NCBI GenBank assembly: GCA_021209875.1
Contig: JAGYVD010000004.1
Span: 1,488,001-1,552,000 of the forward strand
From: Rosellinia necatrix
Lineage: Eukaryota; Ascomycota; Sordariomycetes; Xylariales; Xylariaceae
Reading direction: 5' to 3'
DNA length: 64,000 nt
Positions 49,802-61,123 of the stretch are shown here, in pieces. The translations under genes and the position numbers were made by a program. The first letter of the stretch is position 1. The number at the start of each line of letters is the position of its first letter. The notes below the pieces were generated by a model. It made no database searches. It was not told the DNA's origin and worked only from the letters and a program-made list of their open reading frames with translations.

Positions 49802-50060
49802 TGTTGCACCAGTTATAATTAAAAAGTTAAAGCTCCAGCAATAAATAATATATTATACGAAAATCTATAGATAAAAAAAAAAAAAGTAAATAAAAAGAAT
49901 TAGCCCATTAAAATTCTAGCTAAATGCAGGTATATAAAATAAGTTTAGTTTATATGTTACAGCTGGTTTATACGTGCTAGTTAGCAGCAGATGTATAAAT
50001 GTTCTATATATATATGTTATGCATATTATATATAACTAGTTATTTAGTTATTTATAACTA
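49802..50060. repeat. Element B, left LTR
   Basis: Begins TGTTGCACCAG. Shares GTGCTAGTTAGCAGCAG with the right copy. Its outer left part is preserved, its inner right part mutated. Confidence 0.9.
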
Positions 50061-53000
50061 TTTTTCTTTTAAAAAAAATAGCTTGTTTATAAAACATGTT
50101 TAAGTTTTAAACGTATAACTTTTATATATTTTTTAGCAAAAAAAAAAATCGTTTTAAATATTTATTTATATAACGTTTTTTAGGCCTTTATATTATTAAG
50201 TTATTATATAAGTTTTTTTATATTATGTTGTTTTTTTAATTTTTTATTTTAGTTTATATTTGTTTTTGTTTTTGCTTTATTATTTTTTTTTATACAGCTT
50301 TATTATTGTTTTTATATATTAAATTAAATTTGTTTTTTTTTATAGCTTGCAATTAATCGTTTAATTTTATTAGAAGTTCTGCTGCGTTTAAATTTATATT
50401 ATAAAATTTTTTAATAATTCTGCACTATTTTTAAAATTTTTGCTAAATATTATTTATTATCGACGTTTTAATTTTTTAATTAATTTAATATTATAGTTTT
50501 TATAATATATTTTTAAAGCTTTAATTTTTTAATAATAAATTTTTTTTTTTATAGCTTGATTAATTCTCCGTTTAAGTTTTCGGCTTTTTAGCTTAATAAC
50601 AAATTATTTAAATATAATTATAATTAGTCGGCATAATATTAGTTCGTTAATTTTTAAATAAATAGCATTTTTAAAATAAATATGTTTTTATTTTTATTAA
50701 TTATTTTAAATTTTTATTATGTTATAAAATAGTTTAATTTATTAAATAAAAGTTTATTTTTATAATTATTTTTTTAATATTAATACGTAGTTTTTATATT
50801 AAAGTCAAGGTTTTATTGTTTATAATTAATTTATTTTATTATTTACGTTTAAGTTTATTTTAAATATTTTTAGCTAAATTTATAAAATAAGTTATTTTTA
50901 ATATTTTTTTAAGCTTTTATTTTAAATGCTTTTTTTAACTAATAGTTTTTTAATTTTTTACAGCTGTTTTATTTTTTAATTAAAATTAAAAATATTAAAA
51001 GTTTTATTTTTATTTTATAAAACAACAGTTTTATAAACTTATAAAATAATAATGCTTAAATATAATTTATTGCTAATATCTGTTCTAACTAATTATTTTA
51101 ATAATAATTAATATAAAGCTTTAATTATTAGTTAAAATATTTATTTATAACTTCTGTTTGTTTAACTATTTTATAATATTTTATAAAAGCTAATATATAT
51201 TTTATATTTATTAATTTATATAATTTATTAATAAAAACTAAAATAAATTATAATTTTTATTTAATATTATTATTATAAATATATTAAATACTTAAAATAA
51301 TCTTTTATAATATATTTTTGCTACATTAGTTATTATAGCTTGTATTATATAAAAAATTATTTATGCTTTTTTTTTTAAGCGGTTTATTATAACTAGCGCG
51401 TTATTATATTTATGTTTATTTTTAAGCATTTATTTAAAATTTATTATTAAATATTATTATATATAGTTAAAAATTAATAGCAGTTTTAAAACTTTAAAGT
51501 TTTATTATAAAGTATTTTTGCTAGCTAATACTTTATATAGTTTATTATATATATATTATAATTATTAGCTAGTCTAAACTACTAATATTTTTTAACACTA
51601 GTTTTTAAGTTTTATATTTATTTAAATAAACTATAAATATATAATTATAAATTTTTAAATAAGTTTAATTTTTAAATAAAAATAATTAAAAACTATTAGT
51701 TTTTATAAACTATTGTTAATCTATTTTTAAGTTGCTACAAGTTATCGTTTTTATTTTTTAACTTTTATTAATAAATTTTTATTTTAAAGTTTTTCTGATT
51801 TTTTTAATATTTTATTAATTAATTAAAAACTATTTAATTTTTTATTTTTTTACAAAGTTAATATAAAAACTTAGTATTTTTTATTTATAAAAATATTAAT
51901 TTTGCTTTGCTAATAATAAATTAAAATATTGCTAAATATTTTTAAGCTTTTTTAGCTTTTATATTATTAAGTTTTTTATTTTTATAATAAAGCGTCAGCT
52001 ATTATATTTTTTTTTAAAGCAAAAATAATTAAAAATCGTATTTTAAAATAATTTAATTTATTTAATTTATTTTAAGTTTAAATATTACTTTATATTAAAA
52101 TATTTTAATGTTTAATAATTTATAATTATAAAAAAGTTTTTTAACTATTTATTAATTCTAGTCTTTATTTTTTAATATTATAATTACTACTAGCATTTTT
52201 TATTAAAAATATTATAGTTTAATTTAGCGTTATATAACGTTTTTAAAAATAAACAATAAAATATTATTTATTCTTATATAACTATAATAACATTTTTATT
52301 ATAACTTTATTAAATAAATTAATTTTTATTTTTATAAACAATTTATATTAATAATATTTTAATAAAAAGCTGTTATTAAAACTTTTTAACTAATAAAAAC
52401 TTTGTTGTAGTTGTCTGTTTATTTAAAAACTTTATTTTTTATATTAAACAGTTTATAAAAATTATAATATAACTATATTAACTAATATATTTTTAATAAA
52501 ATTATAAAATCCTAAAACAACTATATATGTTTTACTATAATAAATAGTTTTTAATTTATTACAGCTTTTATTTTTATAAAATTAACTTATATATTTTTAA
52601 TATTAACAATATAGCTTAAAAACTTAGTTTATCACATATAAAATTCTAATTTTTTAAGTCAGCTTATAAGCTTATATTATATAGTTTATAAAAACTTTTT
52701 AATATATATTTAATATATTTTAAGTTATTTAAATAAATAAATATATTGTTTATATAAACGTTATAAAAATCGTTTAAAAATTAAATAATATATTATTAAT
52801 ATATTTTTAAACATTAATAAACTATTTATTAATTTAAATAATAATACTTTATAATAATATGTTTTATATTTTATATAAAAATAATTAGATTTTTATTGCT
52901 TTTATATATATAAATACAATAAAAAGCTTATTTTACGTCGATTTTATAAAAATTTTAATATTTAAAATATAAAATAAAATTTTCTTTATAAATAATAATA

Positions 53001-56000
53001 AATACCTGTTTTTTTATAATTTCGTTTAGTTTTTAATAATTTATATAAAAATAAAGTTTTTTTAGCTTTTTTATAAATAAAACAGGCAATATATATAAAA
53101 CGTCGCTAAATTTAATAAAGCTTTTTATAAGTTATTAATTAAATATTTTTGCACGGCTTCTAACTTATTAAATAATATTTTAGGTTTTTAGCTAACTTAT
53201 TTTTTATAAAATTTATTTTATAATTTATACGCGGTTAATAAAAAATAAATTATTTAACTCTTTTTATTAAATATATTAAAAAGTTATAATATTTTAAAAA
53301 TATAAGTTATAATATTTCTTATTTTAATTTGTTTTTATTTTTTATTTATTTATTTTTTTTTATTTATTAGTTTATTAATTTAATAAATATTAATAATTTA
53401 TACTTTATTAGCACTTCGGTTTTTTTTATTAAAATTATAAATATAGTAGTATTAAAAATAGCGATTTAAAAGTTAGTTTTTTTTATACCAGCTTATATTG
53501 TTTTTTATATAATAAAGCCTGTTAATATTAAATTTCTATAATATTAACACATTTTTATTAGCTTTTTAAAATTAATTTTTTTTAATATAAAAGGTATAAT
53601 TTTTTTAAGTTTTTTTATTTTTATTAAATAATTTTAAATTAAATCGTTTTTTTATTTTTATTTTTTATATTACGTTTTTAAAAATATTTGCTGCTACGTT
53701 TTTTTTAATACTTTTTTTCTTTTATTAAGTTTAATATTATAATTTTATTAGTCGGCGTTTTTTAATATTTTAAATATTGTATTTAAATTTTTATTTTGTT
53801 TATAACTAATATATAATTATATTTATAATTTTTAATAAGTTAGAAAAAATATTAAAACGTATTATTTTACGTTTAATAATATATTATATTATTTAAACTA
53901 TTTTTTTAATAACAACTTTATAGTTTATATTTAATACGTTAATAAAAATATTTTTAAAAGTTCTATTATATATTTTAAAATTAGTTATAATATTATATCG
54001 ATTTTTAATCTAACTTTTATTATATTTAATAACTATTTATTGTTTAAACTTATTTATAATTAATAAATTAAATAATTTTATTAGTTTTTAGCAAAAATAT
54101 ATTTATATATATATATATACCTGCTTTTATATCTTTAAATATATTATAACTTATTAAAAATAGTTTATTATTATATAAAATATAAATATATAATAAAAAT
54201 CTGCTGTTTAAATAATCGTTTATTATATTTTTTTTATTTATAAATAGTAATACCGGCTTTAAAAAAAAGTTTATTTATTTTAAAGTTATTTTTTTCCCGC
54301 TTTATTATTAAAAGTATTTTTTTTTGCTACTATAATAAAAATCGGTTTATATTTATTTATAATAATATTAACGTATATATCGCGCTATATTTAGTTAAAA
54401 AGTTTTAAAAAGCAGTTTTTTATAATATATTCTTTTTATTTATAATAAAAACATTTATTTTTTATGATCAGCTGTTTTATTTTTTTAATTAATAATTTAA
54501 ATGTTTAATTTTAACTGCTTAATAATATAAATAAAAAAAATACTTATTTTTTAGCAGATATTATAAACATATAACTATATTAAGCATAAATTATATTTTT
54601 AAGATTTTTTTTTATTTTATAAGCGTTAATACGTTTTTAATTATTAATTAATAAATAATAAGCTATTTATATATAATATTTTATATATGTATTAAAGTCT
54701 ACTGATTTTTAAAATATTTAAAAATCGTTTTTATTATAAGCTATAAAAACAACTTATTTTTAAACTTTTTTTATTTAGTTTTATTAAAACAAGTTTTGCT
54801 AGCTAGTTTTATAAAATTTATTTTAAATTAAATAAATTTAAATAAAATATACTTATTAAAGCTTAATAATTTATAATCAGCTTTTGTTTTTTTAAAACGT
54901 TTATATTTTTATAAATATTATATAAATATTATATTAAATTTTTAAACGTTATAATTATATTAAAATACTTATTAAATAAATAAAAATTAAATTTTTAAAG
55001 CTTTTTAATAAAATAAAACTTAATATTGTTTATTTTTATAAAATTATTTATAAATTAATTTATATTAATTTTAAGCAGTTTATTATATTATAATATTAAA
55101 TTTTAAAATTAACTTTGTTTTTAATATTTTTATTATAAAACTTATTTATTAAAATTTTAATAAACTTATAAAATTTTTTTAAAACTTTTAAAAAATATAT
55201 TTTTATTTAACTAAACAAATTAATTACGCGTTAATTTAATTTATATAAAAATTTTATAAATAATTTTAATTTTTAGTTATTATTTTAAGTTTAATTATAA
55301 TATAATTTATAACAGTATTATTAAAACTTTTATTAGTTTAAATATAAAGTTGGTAAAAATAAAATAATATAACTTATTTAATTTTTGCTAAATTTTTATA
55401 TAATTTTTATAAATTAATAAAATAACTGCGTATTATTTTTAGTTTTATAATTTTATTTTTAAGTTTTTTAAACTTTTTTAACTTTTGTTTTATTAAATCG
55501 TATATGTTTTAAATTTTTAACTTATTTAAAAACAATTTTTATTTATTTTATAATATATTATATAAAAACGTAATAATTTATTACTATTTATTAAAATATT
55601 ATTAGCATATATATTTAAAGCTTTATTTTATTAAATAAAACAGCAGCAGTAAAAAATGTTTAGGCTAAATTAATAAAAGTTTTAAAATTAATTAATTTTT
55701 ATTGTTTAATTAAACTAGAATATTTTTATTATTATTAGTTTTTATAAAAAATAGTTTGTTTATTTTTAATAGCTATACTTATAAATTATTATATTAATAA
55801 GCCGACAGCTTTAAAAAAAACTTATTAGTTTTATTATATAATATTTTTTAAAATTAAAGTTTTAAATTTATAAATAAAATTTAAAAACAAGTTTTATAAA
55901 TAGTTTTTAAACGCTAACTTTGGTTTTATTTTTAATTTTTATAGCTAATTATATTACGTCAGGTTTTTAAAACTAAATTAAATATATTTAGTTTTATATA

Positions 56001-56202
56001 CGTTATTAAAAGTTTTATTAATAAAATAATTAAAAATTTAAAAGCTAAGCAGAACAAAGTTGCTTTTTAACATGTTAAATTTTTAGCTTGTTTTTAGCTG
56101 CTTTTAGCTTTAATAATAAAAGCTATTTTTAGATCAGTTTAATAAAAAATATTTAAAAAAGCAGTTTTAATGCTTTAAAAAAAAATTAAATAATTTATAA
56201 AT

Positions 56203-56460
56203 TGTTATATTAATTATAATTAAAAAGTTAAAGCTTCAGCAATAAATAATATATTATATAAAAATCTACAAATAAAAAAAAATAAATAAATAAAAAAAAT
56301 TAGCCTATTAAAATTCTGGCTAAGTATAAATATATAAAGTAGGTCCAGTCTATGTGCTACAGCTAGTCTATGCGTGCTAGTTAGCAGCAGGTGTACAGAT
56401 GTTCTACACGCGCATGCCACGCATGCTGCATATGGCCAGTTATCCAGTCATCCGTAACTA
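56203..56460. repeat. Element B, right LTR
   Basis: Outer right part retains GC-rich sequence (CGCGCATGCCACGCATGCTG), while its left end is mutated (TGTTATATTAA). A 66-codon minus frame inside is not a gene. Confidence 0.9.
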
Positions 56461-58964
56461 ATCGTTAAAAAATTCCGACCAGCAAACCTGTTTTTAATTT
56501 AAAAGCTTTATAGTAGCAAAATACTAAAAGCTTTTATAATCTGTAACTACTTCTACTACGTTTTTACAGCTTTATAGTTCTGGTTGCCATTCTTTAAAGG
56601 CTTTTATAATAGCAAGTAGTTCTTGTTATAACATCGGCCTTGCTTAATAGTTCAGTAGTGTTATCCTAGGCATTAAATCTATTTTATAGTTAAAAAGTCT
56701 ATATAGCGGTAGTTTTTCTGCGTTTATTAACAAAAAAACGTTAATAAAGTCGTAATATTTTTTTAATAGTCTGGCGTAAATTTTATTTTTAGTTATAAGT
56801 TTTTTTTTTTTTAAATATTTTTATATATCCTTTTTTAATTTTTTAAACTATAATACTTTTTATATTTAGTTATAATAGTTTTTAAATCGCTTTAATATTG
56901 CTGTTTTTTTAGCTAGGTTTTTTTTTATAAAAATATATTAAATCATTTCTAAAAATATGTTTATTATTTATACGTTTATTAAACATTATATTTTATTGTT
57001 TTTTTTTAGCTTTTATTACTTATATTATATTTATAATTTTAATAAACTTTTTATTATTATATACTTAATTTAAATATTTAATATTTTATATAACAGCAAA
57101 AATTAAAAACGTTAAAAAGTTATATAATTTTTAGTTTAATAGCTGTTTATTTTTTATTAATAGCTTTTTAAACGTAATATATTAAGTTTAAACTTTTATA
57201 TTTCTGCTACTTTTTGCTTTTAATTTATAAAGTTTTTTTATTTATTTAATATTAAAATTATATTAACATAGCTATAACAACTTTAATATAATATTTCAAC
57301 TTAATAAAAGCTATATATATAATAAAATTTTTTAATATATTTAATTAATATATGTTTTATTTTATAATATTTAATTATTATTTCTGCTAACGTTTTATTT
57401 ATAAATTAAAACATTTTTAATTATAAAGCTTAAATTAAAAAAATTATATAATAATATAAAGTTTATATTAATAAAGCTAAATAAAAATATTTTAAATTAA
57501 TTAATATTTTAAATAAAATTAACTTTTAATTATTATGTTATATATTAGTTTTAAAACTTAAAAATATATTAAGTTTTATTATTTTTATATATAAGTTTTT
57601 ATTTTTGCTTTTATATATTTTTTTTGCTTTTAACTGCGTTTTTATTAAAGCTTATTTGTTTTTAAACTAACTAAGCTTTTATTTATTTAAATAACGTTTT
57701 TAATTAAAACTTTTTCCTAGCTTATAAAAATAAATATATATATAATAGCTAGTTTTTTATAATATTTATAAAGTTTTTTTTAGTTTTGTTTTATTTTTTT
57801 TATTTTTATAATAAGTTTTTTTAAGTAAAACTTTTTAATTTTGCTTAAGTTTATCAGGTTATTTTTATATATAGTGTTGTTTTGCTGTTAATTTACTAGT
57901 ATAAAAAAAATATTACGTTGTAAAACTTTTATCTGTTATATTATTAAATAACTTTTTAAAAAATTTAATTTATTAATTTATTTATAATATTAAAACGTTT
58001 TAAAGCTTTTTATTTATTTTAAATTTTAATGTTTTAATTTGCTACTTTTTAAACTTTTTATTTTTACCTGCTAATTAAATAAACTTAAAAATAAAATTAA
58101 TAAACAGAAGCAATTTTTATATAAATTGCTTAAAGTTTTTAACTGTTTTAATATATATATTTATTATAATATAAACAGTATTAAATATATATAATATTAT
58201 TTTATAATTAGTTTAAATTAATAGTTATTTTATTATATTGTTTAAATTACTAGTTATTATTTTTATTTAAATTTAAATATAAATATATATTATTTTTTAA
58301 GTTATAAATATATATATAATATTTTATTAAACAAAATAAAAATATAGTTTAATTAAACATTAATTTAATATATATTAATAATTACTAATTAATATATTTA
58401 GCTTATTATTTAAATAAATTAATTTTTAACTTATTAAAAATAATAGTTTATTAGCTTAAAATTAATATAATATTATTTTAACGCTTGTTAATTATAAATT
58501 TTATAACAGTATAACGTTAATTTAAAAATTTAGTTATATAATTATATTAGTTTAATATTTAATTTGTTTTATTAATATATTATTAAATTATTGCTATTAA
58601 TTTATATTTTTATAATTAAATTAATAATTTTAATTTTAAAACTAAAATATTATTTTTAATTAAACTTGCGCGTTTTAATTAAAACTAGTATAATTTATTA
58701 AAACTTTTATTAATATAGCGTTATTAACGTTTTATTATAAGTTTAAAATTTATAGCAAAATAAACATAGTATATTTTAAAAAGCTAATATATTAATAAAT
58801 ATTAAATTAATATTTAATTTTAATAATAATATAACAATAATAAAACAATAAGCTATAAATAAAACGCTGGTTTTAAAACTTAAATATAATTTATAGCAAT
58901 TTATTTAGTTTAAAACAGTAATATAGCTAAAGTTTTATAAATTTTATAAATAAATATAATAAAC

Positions 58965-59126
58965 TATTATAGTTTATACTGCTAGTAGTTCTAAAAATAA
59001 CTTATATTATTATATAAAAAAAAAAAACTTCTTGCTTGGTTAATTGTTAGCTACTTGCTTTTTTTATATATAGTATTCTGGCCCGTGCCCTAGTGGGGTC
59101 CTTAGGTTAGAACTAGTTCCATGACA
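58965..59126. repeat. Element C, right LTR
   Basis: Inner left end reads TATTATAG where the left LTR has TGTCATAG. The outer right end keeps GGCCCGTGCCCTAGTGGGG and closes with CATGACA, the inverted counterpart of the TGTCA(T/C) start. Confidence 0.92.
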
Positions 59127-60227
59127 AGGAGCTTCTGCGTAAATGGTGTTACCTTTGTGCCCTGAAGCTGAATATCCTCTGCGAGATCAAATGCTTTCAC
59201 TTATGCTCCCTGAACAAACCTTTCTACAGACATATAGGCCATATCTCCCGACCTGGGATTGATACCATCACGCTAGATGCGACCTTCACTTTGCTGCCTG
59301 TAGTATAGATTCGCTTATAACCGTAACGTCGATGAATAATGCTGTTGGTGGCGCGGGCTATTGCATTGGGAACTATTACTAGAAATAGCTCGCATCATTT
59401 TTCTGTTTGAACTTTAAGTTCTCTCGCCCCATAAACATTGGTAGCCCCATAGAATTGATATCATAAACGTTGGGGTGGCATTGCTAAAAAGGTCTTTCTG
59501 TTAACCAAGTTATCCTTCACCGTCGCCATACTGTATAATTGTCACAGCACGGGAATGCAGCGCTGTTCTATAACATAACCATTGCAAGATAGCAAAACTT
59601 GAACGTTATCAAGTCAAGCATTTGACCGTTTGCACTCGCTTATATACTGTTGCAGTCACGATGTGACAATAAAACGGCCGTGAAGGCAACGTTAAGAGGG
59701 ACTGAAGGATACTAACTTGTTCTCGCCTCAAAGAACCCTGCCAGAAGGCATGGAATATGACACAACAGCAGCAAACCGCGTATATCAGCTAATAGTTTAA
59801 AGGGATTAAAATAAGGAGGAGTGTTTATAGATTAAGTCTATTGTCATGGGACTGTAAAATATATCTTCTATGTTTATCTCAGGGATTGCATTGAAGGAAG
59901 CCGGCGGCGGACTGGATTGCGGCCGGCGGGGCGGCGGCGGCTCTTCACTGTTCGTCCACCTGTGTCCGGGGTTTCTCCTCAGTGCTGGGACCGATTCCGC
60001 CGGCACCATTCCCACGTATAACACCTGCTGAAGCCGTCTTTCTGCGCTACATATCTGTCAAATGTATGTGGGTCACTCCACACCTTCGGATATATATTGT
60101 ACTGAGTATCCCAGGTTCTTTGATCTGACTCTCTGAATTATTCTATACCTTGAACACACATACTTAACATCATGATGATCCACTTCTCTTGACAATATCG
60201 ATTCTGAGTCTCGGTGGCCGAGATGCC
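59127..60227. other. Intergenic, normal composition right up to the LTR
   Basis: The composition returns to normal at the LTR edge. A small GC-rich patch (59,895-60,010) lies in a 72-codon minus frame (59806-60024, Pro-rich), which I do not call. Confidence 0.5.
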
Positions 60228-60387
60228 TGTCACAGTTCGTAATGCCAGTAGTTCCAGAAACGGCTTATTTTATTGCGCAAAGAGGGAAGTTCCTTCGTCG
60301 AGTAGTCGCCAGCTATTATGGCCTATATATATGGTCTTTGGGTCCGTGTTCGGCGGAGAGCCGTTGGCCGAGCTTGGTTTCGTGACA
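60228..60387. repeat. Solo LTR of element C family, perfect 5-bp target duplication
   Basis: 160 bp, TGTCACAG to GTGACA, homologous to the element C LTRs and the solo copy at 29.5 kb, in the same orientation. ATGCC is present on both sides (60223-60227 and 60388-60392). Not RIP-mutated. It sits about 0.74 kb upstream of the HET gene ATG. A plus-strand frame across it (60214-60522) is spurious. Confidence 0.9.
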
Positions 60388-61123
60388 ATGCCTAAGGATA
60401 TAAGCACTAAGGGGCGCAGATCTAAGATGAACCCTAGGGCTTTATTGTCCAGCAACCCTGCGGGAAATAGAGGCTCAAAATTGATTATACTTGTTATTAA
60501 GTTACTGTTAGCTATTATTTAACAATTATGATGATGTTCAAGTCTTGTTGTGTTCGTCGTCTATCTTGCATAGGCCGACCCAAGTCGTCCTCTTTCGTTT
60601 GAAGGAAGGCTGATGGCTACTGGTTGAATACAAAGCTCTCGCATTTTAATATCTCACTTAAGGGGTTACTAAAATTATTAAGTTCCCTCAGTTTATTCCT
60701 TGATTTTGTTAACCTTACGATTCACAATGTCGGATGAATTATGGCGTCCGATTCTGTTCCTAAATTATCATCGATTGTCTCATGAAGACTATCGATCCCC
60801 TGTTTCAGTGTCATAATTTCCACCGCGATATAAATGTAGTATCTATATCTGGCATCTATCTAGGAACTTGTTTGACATTCTTCGGAGGCCTTCGGTTCCT
60901 CCAGATGCCATCTGTGATATTAAGTAGATAGCTTGGGGAGCTGGTTTACTTGGCAAGGTGGGGGTGGCTAGGTAAATGGGTGACATTTGCTGGTAAGGTG
61001 GGGGTGGCGCGGTCTTCGATCTTGAACATTCAGTTCGTGCCAAGTATGTTTTGAGGTTCTTGACTAGAAACGGACCGTCCTAATACCTACAGCAAAAGAT
61101 TTTGAATTTCTGAATTTCCAGGA
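60388..61123. other. Promoter-side region of the HET gene
   Basis: No gene. Contains an imperfect repeat (AAGGTGGGGGTGGC at about 60,955 and 60,996). No clear TATA box chosen. Confidence 0.45.

Larger units (their letters stand above)
49802..56460 (-). mobile_element. Element B: nested LTR retrotransposon, RIP-destroyed
   Basis: Inserted in element C 0.66 kb from element A. LTRs 49802-50060 (259 bp) and 56203-56460 (258 bp) in direct orientation; total 6,659 bp. ATCG directly precedes the left LTR and follows the right one; the duplication is AATCG if the last LTR base is counted in it. The minus orientation is inferred from the T excess of the interior and from a purine tract on the minus strand (AAAAGAAAAA) next to the left LTR. 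No readable gag or pol. Confidence 0.87.
38698..59126 (-). mobile_element. Element C: outer LTR retrotransposon, RIP-destroyed, containing two nested elements
   Basis: Bounded by 162-bp direct LTRs (38698-38859 and 58965-59126). Flanks are AGAAG (38693-38697) and AGGAG (59127-59131), a 5-bp target duplication with one G/A difference, as RIP would cause. Removing elements A and B and their duplications leaves about 6.17 kb, normal for an LTR retrotransposon. The interior is almost entirely A+T and carries no readable gag or pol. The orientation is inferred from the excess of T on the plus strand in its own segments (38.9-41.5 and 56.5-58.9 kb) and from an A-run next to the left LTR on the minus strand. 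Family (Ty1 or Ty3) cannot be read. Confidence 0.9.

Noticed and set aside
56220..56420. 66-codon hydrophobic minus-strand frame
   Set aside because: Lies wholly inside the right LTR of element B; the hydrophobicity reflects AT-rich codons.
38860..58964. AT-rich block as a centromere or mitochondrial insertion
   Set aside because: LTR pairs with target duplications and paired C/T, G/A differences explain it as RIP-mutated retrotransposons.
60214..60522. 102-codon plus frame upstream of the HET gene
   Set aside because: Reads through a solo LTR that has its own target duplication.
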